From the NCBI GenBank assembly GCA_025506515.1, contig CM046443.1, forward strand, positions 91,270,349 through 91,334,348: DNA of 64,000 nucleotides, given 5' to 3'. The stretch is from Flaveria trinervia. Taxonomy: Eukaryota; Streptophyta; Magnoliopsida; Asterales; Asteraceae. This document shows, piece by piece, positions 46,791 to 57,960 of this stretch (the first letter of the stretch is position 1; each line of letters begins with the position of its first letter). Position numbers and translations under genes: made by a program. The notes under the pieces are model-generated. The model worked only from the letters and a program-made list of their open reading frames with translations, was not told where the DNA came from and made no database searches.

Positions 46791-48675
46791 TAAGTAGCGC
46801 TACCTATATTATCTAACGCTTACTCATTCGAATTAATGGTTGTAACATAAATGACAGTATATCTTAAAAAAAATTCTTATATCTTTGTACCAGTCTCAAA
46901 ACAGTATGTTTTTTCCTCCAAAAACTTATAAATTCAAAATGGGGCTAAGAGTCTCATCGTTTACTCCGGTAGATTCCCTTTAAAAAATCTACCAAACAAT
47001 TAATATTTCGTTAAAATTTTCATCATCTCAGATTATAAAAATCAACACAGAAGTTATATTCATTTATATGTCACGAAATATTTGCAGCAAATACATACAA
47101 AAATATAATAAAACATGCCAAAATTTCATATATTAACTATTTACAGTTTATTTTCTAGAATTTTAATTATGTTTGCATAAAGTAGAAAAAATACTTACGG
47201 GTCTCTAAAATTCACAAAAAATATCAAATTTTACATAACAAAATTTATACTGCTTCATAATTTCCTAAAGTGCTAAATCATAACATAACTCTTTTAATGA
47301 TTTTTATTATTCTATTATTATTTGATAAAAATAGTAGAATATATCCAAAAATTCTAAATTTTATACAAAATGTTCTAATATAATTATTATACTTTGTATA
47401 AATTTTCATGATTTATCTTATAGTTTAAATATTTTTTCTGATTTTTGATTTATAGATTCTTTAAAATTTTGTAACTTAAGCATAACTACAAATTAGGTCA
47501 TGAAATTAATTTTAAAGGTCTTATAAAACATATGAATTATCATATAATTTTTCCAACTCTTTACCAGATTTGGTTCTTCCAGTTAATAATTTTCTTTTAA
47601 AAAATTAAATAAATTATATAAATTATTTTAACCATCGCAATCACACTAATTTTGCAGATTGTTATTTCTTAATATTCCTAACAAGTTCTCAGTCTTTATT
47701 CCCACAATCACAATCATTTAAGTAACAAATCAAATTTATCAAGATTACACATAGTTTCAACCCTTTATTTGTAATCTTTTTGTTTAATTCCATAGTTCAT
47801 CATATTTTTCAGATTTTGAAACCTTTCTTACTGATTTTGAATAAAGATGAAGTGTTTTGTAAAATTTAGTAAAGAACCTTCATGTTAAAATCAAAAGTGT
47901 TGGTTATATGTGTTGTTTAAACACATATATGTCTCGTAAACTTAGTTAATTAGTGATTTGGACTTGGAACCTTCATGTAACACCCCGAATTTCTATTTAA
48001 ACTGAAGGAAAAGAAAAGTAAATAGAAAGAATAGAAATTGTGCACAAATGGAGGGGGATAAAGTGTATAAAGTACAAAACCTTGTTATTTTAAGGATTTG
48101 AGGGGCATGGTCGCCCATATCAAAGCAGAAAGCTGTTTTTGCTCTCGGAGGAAGAAAGAAGAGAAAGAGAAAGAGCGCCCCGGTTCTAGAGAGAGAAAGA
48201 GGAAGAAGCAGCTTCGAAGGTAAGTCTTCTCTTATATGAGCTTGGTTTTAGCTGGGTTTCGAGTTCTTGACCGAAGTTCTTGGTGTTTAGTGTTTGTTTT
48301 TGGGATTCAAGAGCTGAATCGAAGGTGGGTCTTGAACTGGAAGAGTGTTGCTCAAAGGCTGCTCAAGGTGAGTTTCTAGAACCCCTCTTTTACTGATTTT
48401 CAACTTGTTTGGGGCTAATACGCATACTAAGTAAACATTTTGAAAGAAACCGTGGGTTTACAGCCTTATGTTTGAAGTGATGTATGTATGTATGTATGTT
48501 ATAGTGATGATTATGGGTTAGTGACGATGAATAGCATGCTTAGATGTCCATAATAGGTTAGATCTGTGTTTGGGTATGATTAGAATGATAATCGGGTGAT
48601 GTTGATAACATAGAAAATATTTCAGAATGTTCTGATGAACCTGAATAGTGGTCCATGCGCCCAACATGAGTGGCC
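46791..48675 (+). repeat. Duplicated block X', copy 2
   Basis: Repeats 32465-34354 (AT-rich flank 46791-47975 and F LTR start 47976-48675), including the TGGCC that precedes LTR C. It has about the same length (1885 against 1890), and long runs are identical. No new gene content. Confidence 0.93.
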
Positions 48676-50832
48676 TGTAACACCTGGCTTTTTTTAAGGC
48701 AAGATAGGAAGAATAAAAAGAAATAAAAGCTATAAGGTCCAAGTGGAGGGACCAAAAGTGTCCAAAAGGACAAAACTTTGAAAAGTTGGTGTAAAGGTGG
48801 GCATGGCCGCCCACCCTCACTTCACATCAACATCTTCCTTGGCTTTAGAGAGAGAAAGACAAAAGGAGAGCAGAAACTCTCGGCTTGTGGAAGAAGAAGA
48901 AGAAGTGAACGAATTCAAGGTAAGAATTTGTGGTTTTTACATGTTTATGATGGGTTTTATCCCGGTTTTGTGCTTATGTGTTGTGTTTGTGCTCGTGTGT
49001 ATGTGTTTGGATGTTGTTTCTAGGTGTTTTGAACTCTTTGCAAGCGGGTTAAAAGAAAGAACACCCAAGTTGTACCAGGTGAGTTCTAGACCCTGGTTTT
49101 TACTTGTTTTCAAATATCTTTAGGGCTGAAAATGTATTTAAATGATTTTCAAATGTTTAAGTATGTATGCCCGTATGTATTGTGCATGAATGAATGTGAT
49201 TCTTGAATGCTTATAGGTTATTCATGTTTAGAATAGCCATATTAAGCTTAGAACAGATGGATTTGATGATTTGGGTGGAAAACATACTGGAAATATGTTG
49301 AACTGAAGGTCCATGCGCCTAGATAAGGCTCATGCGCCCGAAAATGCCTTAGAAAGAATTAAGTGTAATCCATACGCCCAAACAGTAGCCCATGCACCTA
49401 AGATTACCTTAAAAATGATAAAGTACAGCCCATGCGCCTGAACAGTGGCCCATGCATCTAGAAATGTTAGCTGGACGACTAAGTAAAGGGCCATCGCCCT
49501 AATAGTGCCCATGCGCCCAAGTGGCCCATGCGCCCAAGTGGCCCATGCGCCCAAGTGGCCCATGCGCCCAAGTGGCCCATGCGCCTAAGTGTCCATGCGC
49601 CTCAATTACTCATGCGTCTAAGTGTTCATACGCACAAATAGTGCCCATGCGCCTGAATAGTTCATGCGTCTAAAGTGAAAATGCTTAAGTGTTGGCTGCT
49701 GCGCCTACATAGTGATGAAATGCCCGAATAGGGCTCATGCGCCCAAATAGTTCCCATGCGCCTAAGACTTAGAAATTTTTGCAGAATTTTTTTTGGGAGT
49801 CTGTGCCTTAGGGTTTTGACCGAGGTTGACTAAGGGCTTATTAATGATGTTGTTTCATGCATGATATGATTGATTATTATCGTTCCTTATTATTGTTATT
49901 GCTATTATTATTATTACTTATAGTATGTGACTTTACGTGGTATGTTATTATCGTAACGTAAATTATATCATAATAATAAAGTGAAAGAGCAACAAAGAAA
50001 AGAAGAGGAACATTAATGAAAATGTTAACAAGTCTTGCAAGCTTACAGGAGGTACACGACCATGTTGTCGTTAGCTCAACTGTGCTGCGGGTTAGCTACG
50101 TATTATGCACACAGGGTCAATCAATTGAGATTGGCAAGACCTTTGCACCGTGTCCTGGGTGATTGGGTTGGCCTTGTACATAGTATAGTTGACCCTTTTG
50201 AGGGATACAGTTGACCCTTTCGAGGGATATAGTTGACCCTTTCGAGGAATACAGTTGACCCTTTCGAGGGATATAGATGGCCCATCACCTGTTTTCCATC
50301 GCGCATATAGTTAGGGTATTGCTCACTGGTCCATACAGAAAGTGAAACATAAAGATAAAAGTTTATAGAAGAGACAAGGCCTACAGTAAAGAGAACGAAC
50401 AATATTTGTTCGTATAGTTGATGCGTGCTCGCATATACAATACAGAGTTGTATTTTACAGAAAAGAGTATTTTCATATACAACATATAGAAAGTATTTTA
50501 TTACTTATAAACTAGAGCTCACTCAGCAACGCTGACTTTTCTACATTTTCAGTTGGCAGGTAATTATTGCTGAGGATGGCACGAGGGTGAAGCTACTTGG
50601 CAGGAAAAGTCTGACATCCATTCGTACTCTGTGTTGCTGTTGTTTTGTAATGCATATAAACAAGTCTTTTGTAAACAGTCAATGATGATGTATTGCTTAA
50701 CAAAGTGTTTTAAATGAAGTGAATGGCTTTTGATAAATTATTTCCGCTGCTTAAGCTTCTTTAATTGTAATGTTTACTATTTTAATTGCTATGATTGACC
50801 AACTGTGAGGCTTCCGGGAACGGGGCCTTACA
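48676..50832 (+). repeat. Complete C-type LTR (3' boundary of element C)
   Basis: The 2157-base LTR runs from TGTAACACCTGG to GGGGCCTTACA with TGGCC on both sides (48671-48675 and 50833-50837), so taken alone it has the form of a solo LTR. It contains a CCATGCGCCCAAGTGG minisatellite (about 49310-49770) and a four-copy ~22-bp repeat AGTTGACCCTTTCGAGGGATA (about 50187-50276). Confidence 0.93.
50187..50276 (+). repeat. Four-copy ~22-bp tandem repeat in LTR C
   Basis: AGTTGACCCTTT(T/C)GAGG(G/A)ATA repeats four times. It was not noticed in the A/B LTRs. Confidence 0.9.
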
Positions 50833-50837
50833 TGGCC

Positions 50838-52893
50838 AGACGCCTAAGTGTTGGCCATGCGCCCAAGAGTGGGCCATGCGCCTAAATAGTGGCCCATGCG
50901 CCCAGCATGTTGGCCATGCGTCTAAGTGTTGGCCATGCGCCCAAAGGTTGGCCATGCGCCTAAACAGTGGCCCATGCGCCTAAGTGTTGGCCCATGCGCC
51001 CAAGTGTTGGCCATGCGCCTAAATAGTGCCATGCACCTAAATAGTGCCATGCGCCGAAAGTGATTGAAACGGCTAAGTGTGATGCGCCTGCATAGTGGTA
51101 AAGCGCCTGAACAGGGCAGAAGCGCCCAAATAGTGCCATGCGCCCAGACTATTTTATACTTACAATTTTTGTGCTCATGCGCCTGGAAGGTCCCATGCGC
51201 CCAATTTGGACTTGGGGTTTTCTAAGTGGATTTTAAGGGGTATAATGGGGAGATAGACCTGGTTATGATATGATGGCTTATGTTTGATGTGTGTTATGTA
51301 TGAATGATGTGCCTGTATAGTGATGGTGTATGTTTATGATTATGTGTATGTTCCTTATTGTATGTATGTCTTCCCTTGGCTTTGCGTTGAACGTTAATAA
51401 ATGTAATGAAAAGTATTATGTAATGTAAAGTGGAAGATAATGAAAAGAGGAACATAATGATAGAATGCATGCATTAATAGAAGAGAAAGTATTGAAAGGC
51501 TTGCAAGCAATATGTATAGAGGTGCACGGCTCTAAATGCCATAAGCTCAACCGTGTAAGGTTCAGCTAATTCTAAAGTGTGCACGCAAGGGTTCTAGTCT
51601 TTGTGACTGACCTTCAGTGTTGTTACCCATTTTGATGGGGGTGTTGTTATCCATTTCGATAGGGGTGTTGTTACCCATTTTGATGGGGGTATTGTTACCC
51701 ATTTCGATGGGGGGTGTTGTTACCCATTTCGATGGGGGTGTTCTTACCCATAATGTTAGGGGTGAAATACATGATGGTTACCCAAGTTACGTATAACTTC
51801 GGGGGTGTGGCATAAAGCCAAGCATAGGTATAAGGTGAGTGACTCTGTGTCGCAACAGACTCGAAAGAGGTCCTTATCGCGTACTCCGGTACTGTGTCGG
51901 TCTTCAGACATGAGTCGGGGGTTTGTGAGCAGGCCCAGCATAGTATCAGTCTTCGGACATGAGTCGGGAGTATTGCATATGACGAAAGTGACGGATGATG
52001 AGATCCGTGTCGCGTATCCCGGCACAGTATCAGTCTTCGGACATGAGTCGGGGATATTGCATGAGACGAGATAATGAGGTGAGCGACTTTGTGTTGCAAC
52101 AGACTCGAAGAGAGTTCAATCCCTGTGATTGACTCATATGGGATCTTTGTCACGTATCCCGGTGCTGTGTCAGTCTTCAAACATGAGTCGGGGTTTGTGA
52201 GCAGGCCCCGGCACAACATCAGCTTTCGAGCATGAGTCGGGGATATTGCATGAGACAAGATTTGAGTAATAAAGAGTAATGAACAAAAGATAATGTATGA
52301 AAGAACGAAACGTATGAAGTGAACATTAATGAATTATCGTAATAATGTACTAAACAAGATCCTTGTCATTCGACCTCAGTAATCGTGGCTGAGTGCCACG
52401 AAGAGGGTAAAGTCACCGGATCTAGAAAGAGAAGTTAACGATAATATAATACGTTGAATGAACAAAGTTAATGAACGTAATGATGAAGATAATAATGATA
52501 TTATCTGTATGTACGTATGATGCATGATCACAAACGATTGTAAAATATAGTATGTTTTTGAAAGAAAGTAAAGAATGGTTTTAACAAAGAAAAGTATTTT
52601 ATTATAAAACTTGTCGCTGACTTTTGTATGCATGATAGTTGGCAGGTATATGTTGATGCTGAGGAGTTGCAGGCATGGATGCATAAGCTACTAGGAGCAT
52701 TTTGAGGCTGGCATCCGTATTTTGACATGTCTTTATATTTTGAGATGAAAAAAAATGTTTTAAATGAATGAAATGACATGTTTTTAGTTATTAATGAAAG
52801 TTTTAAATTCCGCTGCAAAATAAATGTACGTTTTATAATGTTTTATGTGCAATGAATGACCAACTATGAGGTGCCCGGGAACGGGACCTTACA
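50838..52893 (+). repeat. 5' LTR of element F, remaining part
   Basis: Continues the F LTR after element C: a CATGCGCCTAAGTGTTGGC minisatellite (50838-51200), a six-copy ~24-bp array (about 51610-51745), an array of ATCAGTCTTCGGACATGAGTCG-type units with GCAACAGACTCG modules (about 51825-52255), and the LTR end GGGACCTTACA at 52893. Confidence 0.88.
51610..51745 (+). repeat. Tandem array of small hairpin units in LTR F
   Basis: Six copies of GTTGTTACCCATTTCGATGGGG-like units of about 24 bases. Each unit contains CCCAT...ATGGG and so can form its own hairpin. Confidence 0.88.
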
Positions 52894-53268
52894 AGTTGGT
52901 ATCAGAGAAAAAGTTTAAGTGAATTGGGTAAATATTTTGAAAAACCTAATCTTAAACTGAGAATGGGACTAAAAGGAAAAGGGATGCCAGTCCTAGTAGC
53001 TACGTGCATGTAGGTAAAGGTTTTATGTAAACGTTTACAGTAAGTTAACGTTAACCGCCATTATGTGCGCATGTTATGTGGCTTGTGTGCTTTTGTGTAG
53101 ATTTAGATACTGGTGTAGTCGGGATAGGAAATGCTTGGGGTATGAAGAGTAAAGTAAGTGGCTAATCATAACTGGCCACTGTAATTAGGGACTTACTATA
53201 CTTGACATAAACTGAGTTACTACCTTGAATGACCACGTTAGTATTTGAATCTTATAGTGTGATTGAAG
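52894..53268 (+). other. Element F primer site and untranslated leader
   Basis: Primer site TGGTATCAGAG at 52898, slightly mutated after GAG. The leader carries the conserved inverted repeat AGTAAGT (53153-53159) / ACTTACT (53191-53197). No gene. Confidence 0.75.
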
Positions 53269-54014
53269 ATGGTTGGCGGTAGATCTTTGAAAGTTTCACA
53301 AGGTGGTGGCGGTGGTGGACGTGGTGCTGAACCACAGGTCACAAGAGGAAGGTCTAGGGCTGAAAGAGTAGCCCATGATGAACCCGAGACCCCTCATCAG
53401 GAGGGTGGTGTTGAGAATGCTAATCAGAGGGCCTCGATAAGAGAGGCAGTCAGGGAGGAAGTGCATCAGGTCATGCAGATGATCCTACCGTCTATGGTGA
53501 CCGAAGTTATAAAGGCTGTTAGAGATGAGGAGAGACAGGAAAGGGGTAGACCTTTGGGCGAAAAGAGACGACCCGAGACTGAAATGGTTTTCTTCGATGA
53601 TGAAGAGGAAGAAGAGAAACAGCCTACGCCGGAGGCGGCACGAGGTTGTAACTATGGGGCGTTTCAACGATGCAAGCCCCCAACTTTTGATAGAAATGGC
53701 ACTGCTGCTACTGCTCACCGATGGGTGAGAGAGATGGAAGTGGTATTGAATATTAGCGAGTGCCGAGAAGATCAGAAAATAAAGTTTGTTGCCCACTCTT
53801 TTGTGGACTCAGCCTTGTGTTGGTGGGACAATATTGTCCAGGTTGAGGGAAGCAGGGCTATCAGAAGGATGAGATGGCCGGAGTTGAAGAGGCTGGTGAT
53901 TGAGGATTTCTGTCCTCATCGTGAGATGGACAAGGTTAAAAGAGAGTTCTTGTAGCTGGAGGCAGGAACGATGACACATCAGCAATTCAACGAGATGGCA
54001 CGTCTGGTGCCGGA
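53269..54014 (+). pseudogene. gag: Element F gag, N-terminal part, cut by element G
   Basis: The start is ATG 53269 (MVGGRSLKVSQGGGGGG), the position of the conserved gag start. Acidic DDEEEEEKQPTPE, then capsid GCNYGAFQRCKPPTFD, WVREMEVVLNISECREDQ and FVDSALCWWDN. In-frame TAG at 53953-53955 (Gln or Leu codon in relatives) and a 12-base deletion around 53980 (CAGCAATTC against CAGCAGTACACCACTAAATTC in B). The coding sequence ends at CCGGA 54010-54014, where copia element G starts. Confidence 0.92.
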
Positions 54015-54089
54015 TGTTGGACCAAAAGAACCAATGAGCCAGGTCAGAAAAACCTTTAAGTCCCACAGACATCAAAACAGCTGAAGTGG

Positions 54090-54300
54090 TCTACAACAGT
54101 TGAAGACAAAGTCTGAAGACAAAGTCTGAAGACAACAGCTGAGGACAAAGTCTGAAGACAACAACTGAAGACAAAGTTTGAAGACAAAGTCTGAACACAA
54201 AGTATGAAGACAAAATCTGAAGACAAAGTCTGAAGACAAAATCTGAAGACAAAATCTGAAGACAAAGTCTGAAGACAAAGATTGAAGACAACAGCTGAAG
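54090..54300 (+). repeat. GTCTGAAGACAAA tandem array in LTR G
   Basis: About fifteen degenerate copies of a 13-15-base unit (AGTCTGAAGACAAA, ACAGCTGAAGACAA). Long minus-strand open frames across it translate as repeated DFVFRLCLQTLSS and are artefacts. Confidence 0.93.
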
Positions 54301-54582
54301 AAAAAGTTCTTAGAAGTTGTCACAACAGCTGAAGTAGTTCTCTTCAGTAGTTGTGATGGTTTACTTTTCAGTAGTTTGTAATCAGTAGTTTTATATTATG
54401 TAAAACATCTGAAGTTCTTACACTTCAGATGTTATAAGTTCAGTAGTTGTAATGTTTGCTTGTACTTAACTTTTTGTGAAGGTGTCCTCAGTTGTTGTGG
54501 ATATCTTCAATAGTTTAGTTTACTTTCAGTTTTTTGTATAAATCAGTTAGCTGTCACTATCAAGTGATATCAGCTAATGTCA

Positions 54583-54603
54583 CATTCCTTTATAAAAGGA
54601 ATG
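54583..54603 (+). promoter_or_regulatory. Candidate LTR promoter: TATA box inside a perfect 21-base palindrome
   Basis: CATTCCTTT, ATA, AAAGGAATG: the TATAAAA core (54591-54597) is at the centre of two 9-base inverted arms. It lies about 210 bases before the LTR end, a plausible place for the U3/R border. Confidence 0.6.
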
Positions 54604-54795
54604 TTGACCTAATTTCTTATGAACTGAATCGTGTGCATGAATGAAAACATTCTCTTTGCATAAAATTCTCTCTTTATAACCGTTACTGTTTGATAGATTA
54701 TTCATATTATTCTTGCTAAAATTTCGTCTAATTCTTGTGCTATTCCGCTGAAAATGTTAATCTAATTGATCAAACTAGATCCCGATCCTTTCCAA

Positions 54796-55024
54796 TGGTA
54801 TTAGAGCTGGTAAATCACTGATCGATTTAACAATTGATCATTGTAACTGCTCTTTTGATATCTAAGTTTGATCGAATTAGCTAATTTGCAAAAATTGGTT
54901 ATAGAGTTTGATTTTATGTTGCTTCTGGTGAATTAATTTGAGATTCGCCTTGTTTCAAACTGTGTTGTTGAGTTTTTGAGCTAGATCTGTTAATATCTCA
55001 TTGAACCTGTTTGAATTGGTGAAA
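54796..55024 (+). other. Element G primer-binding site and leader
   Basis: TGGTATTAGAGCT is an initiator Met-tRNA type primer site with one change. About 220 gene-free bases then lead to the gag ATG at 55025. Confidence 0.7.
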
Positions 55025-57960
55025 ATGGCTACATCAATCAATGATCCTCACAATACTGGCTCCTCAACAAAGCCTCTGATGCTTGTTAGGTGTGAGTATA
55101 ACATATGGCAACGCCGAATGCTCCATCACCTGTCTGTCAACAGTTCAGGTTGTTGGAAATCAGTGGTTCATGGACCATATAAGCCTATGGTGAGTAATCC
55201 GGAAACCAATGAGATGGTTCCGAAGAAGAAATAGCAATACTCAGATGAAGAACTGAAACTGTTTCAAATTGATGCTAAAGCCCATGGAATTCTAGCCATG
55301 GCACTGCCTAATGAAATCTATTCTGGACTTATGCATCATGAAACTGCTCACGACCTCTGGGTTGCTCTGAAAGAACAATTTGGAGGAACTGATAAGGTCT
55401 TGGCAAACAATAGAGATATCCTTGCCCAGCATATAAGACATTCTCTCGTAGAAAGGGTGAGTCACTGACTCAACAGTTTGAGCGATTCTCTTATTTGATA
55501 TCTGAGCTGAAAATGGTTAAACATGAATATACAAATAGTCAGATGAACAACAGATTCCTCAAATCCCTGCCTGAGAGATGGGACACATATACTATTGTCC
55601 TACGCTCCAGTGCAAATCTGGACAATCTATCTCTCACTCAACTTCATGGGAAACTGTTAACATTTGAAAGAGAGATAGAAGAGAAAAGGAAACTGGCTTC
55701 ATCTGGGAAGCTCACTGATGATTTGTACCAGGGAATACTGCTCTGGTTGGTCATGAGTCAGAATATGCTGCATCAGAAAGTTCTTGTGATGAGCATATAG
55801 ATTTCTCTTCAAACAGTGGCGATCCTACTTTTGTTGGTATTGATAGTAATTCAGGGTGTAGTAGTGATAATTTGTGCTTTTTGATTGATGATTTGAAAGG
55901 AGTTTGATGATGATTTGGAAGAGATGGATATTTTGAGTCAAATGGCATTAATCAATATCATATCTCAAAAATTTTACAAAAGGACAGGTAGAAAATTTCA
56001 TAGTCTCTCTGGAAAAACCAAAGTTGGTTTTAACAAGAGCAAGTTGAGGTGTCACAAGTGCCATAGACTTGGACATTTTGCAAGAGAGTGTAGATCATCT
56101 GGATCTAACTCTTATGCACCCTTTATGACCTTTCCATGCAATAGCTCACAAAATAAAGGGCAACATTCTACCAGTTCTGGTCATCATTCAAAAATTCAAT
56201 CATCTCCTGCATATTTTGTCCCTCAAGGTCAAATGCCATATCCTTATCCCTGTTTTTACATGCCTCAGTCCAATCAGGTTCCAGTACCCATAACTCAACA
56301 ACCACATGCCCTACCTACGCCTCTACCATCTCAATCAAATCAACAATCTTAATCTCAGTCACATCAAAGCTTTTTCACTCCTGGAGTTGTTAACTGGAGT
56401 AGCTTACCAGATGATCTTTCTGGTTATTTTGAACAAGTGTTTTCTGGTGCTGGTCAACATGGTGGTGAAAACCCTTTTTGGAAATCTTGCTCTTATGGCC
56501 CTGGAGTCTACTGATGGTTTATGCTCAAATGCTTCATCATCACAGGTACCACAGGTATCTTCTGAGGCTAAGGCCAAGTTGTGCTCTGAGTCATGCATAG
56601 CTGCTTTTTTCTCAATTAGAGAAGCAAATGTAGCTTTAATTAATCAAAATCTTGACCTAGAGAAAGTGATTTCCAAAAAAAAAGCTGAGTTTGAGTCTGT
56701 CTTAAAGAAAAAAGATGATGAGATTTACAAATTAAAATGCCAAATCACTGATGAAAAGGCAAAGGTAGAGGTCACTTTAGAGAATCATAAGAATCTCAAA
56801 GAAACACTTGCAGCTACTCAAGTAGAGTGTGAACGCTGGGTAACATCCTGCAAGGGGTTTGAAATGCTTCTCAGTAAGCAAACAACTTCAAATGTGAAGT
56901 TTGGGATTGGGTATAATCACACTGTACCTCCTACAGATTTTACTCCCAAGACAGAAGTAAAATCTGAAGGTGAAAGCAATTCCCAAACCACATCATCATG
57001 TGTCTCATCCTCAGGTGATAATGCAAAATCAGAGGATGAAGTCAGTAATAGTATCTCAACTAATCAATCTGCTGATGATCTCACTGCTGATAAACACATG
57101 ATCAAAGAAAAGCTGAGCACTTCAGGTGCTGTCTCACAAAGTATTCAAAAAACTGAAGAGCAAGTAACAACACCTGAAGAACATTTCAAACCAAATGAAA
57201 ACAAACATGATTTGACAACTTCTGAAGAGTCTATCAGGAAATCCAAAAATACTGATAGAAAACTTTTGAAGAACAAGTCTTCAGTTGTTACAAATCCTTC
57301 AGTACTTAACATAAGTACTGAGAGGAAGAAAGTACTGAAGAACACCCCTTCAGTAGTTTCATCTTCTTCAGCAGTTGAACAACAGAAGATGAAGAAAAAG
57401 CCATGTGAAATATGTGGTATATTCAATCATCTCACTGATGAATGTTGGTACAGAAAGGGTTCCAAATTCAACAAAGATAAAATCATTAAAAATAAAATTA
57501 ATAAAATGAAAGATGAATTTGAAACCAAGTTTGTGCCACAAACATCTCAAACTGATAACCCAAAGTTTTCACAAAAATCTAAAAAGAAGGAAGGGGTTCA
57601 TCATAAAACAGCTGAAAATATTCCTCAAGGAGTATTAAAACACCAGACTAAGTTTGTCTTTCAAAAAGGAGGACATGGTAAGTCACAGGAACCAATCAAA
57701 AACAAGTATTGTTGTGTCTGCTGAACTGAAGGCTTTAACAACCAATCAGACACAACTTGTTATGATGGTTCAACATCTGTTGGGGAGAGTTAACCAAATA
57801 GATGTACCTGTGATTAAACCATTGAAAAGGAAAACTAAGCCAAAATCAAAAGAATCCTTTTCAGCACCATCTTCACTTTCAAAGGCTATTAATCATGACA
57901 AATCAGTTAGCATAAAATCTGTTGATGAGAATAGACCCAAAACCAAAATGGTTTGGGTCT
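55025..57960 (+). pseudogene. gag: Element G gag (long, two zinc knuckles)
   Basis: The start is ATG 55025 (MATSINDPHNTGSSTKPLML) rather than the upstream in-frame ATG, as it begins the recognisable gag. Capsid-type sequence (IWQRRMLHHL, ALPNEIYSGLMHHETAHDLW, NNRFLKSLPERWDTYTIVLR, LTQLHGKLLTFEREIEEKRK) leads to zinc knuckle CHKCHRLGHFAREC (about 56055-56096). A long Lys/Glu-rich, probably coiled-coil stretch follows (about 56620-56870), then a Ser/Thr-rich part and a second knuckle CEICGIFNHLTDEC (about 57403-57444). Breaks: TAG at 55232, frameshifts near 55445, 55735 and 55900, a TAA near 56350, and a frame change near 57690. Confidence 0.85.

Larger units (their letters stand above)
34355..50832 (+). 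mobile_element. Ty3/gypsy element C with nested D and internal duplication
   Basis: Target duplication TGGCC at 34350-34354 and 50833-50837 brackets the whole unit inside the F LTR. The order is: start of 5' LTR (34355-34973), inserted element D (34974 to ~40896), end of 5' LTR (~40897-41204), primer site, gag, pol, polypurine tract, first 629 bases of the 3' LTR (46162-46790), duplicated block X' (46791-48675), and a complete C-type LTR (48676-50832). The extra LTR and X' are not expected of a simple element; see findings. The gag-pol has many stops. Confidence 0.9.
33652..54014 (+). mobile_element. Ty3/gypsy element F, its 5' LTR split by element C and its gag cut by element G
   Basis: The 5' LTR starts at 33652 (TGTAACACCCCG), is interrupted by element C (34355-50832, with TGGCC duplicated), and resumes at 50838 to end at 52893 (GGGACCTTACA). 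Primer site TGGTATCAGAG follows at 52898, then a leader and gag to 54014, where copia element G begins. The rest of F (pol, 3' LTR) must lie beyond 64000. The left target duplication would be CTTCA (33647-33651). It is related to A, B and C in gag but has its own LTR. Confidence 0.88.
54015..54794 (+). repeat. 5' LTR of element G
   Basis: The start TGTTGGACC is well placed, directly after intact F gag sequence. The end (TTTCCA) is inferred from the primer site TGGTATTAGAGCT that follows and is less certain. It carries a short tandem array (54090-54300), an 11-bp hairpin (54404-54414/54423-54433) and a palindromic TATA region (54583-54603). Confidence 0.78.

Noticed and set aside
54056..54323. 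Three minus-strand frames of 66-83 codons with repeated CLQTLSSDFVF
   Set aside because: They come from the GTCTGAAGACAAA tandem array in the copia LTR, which is open in several frames by its unit length.
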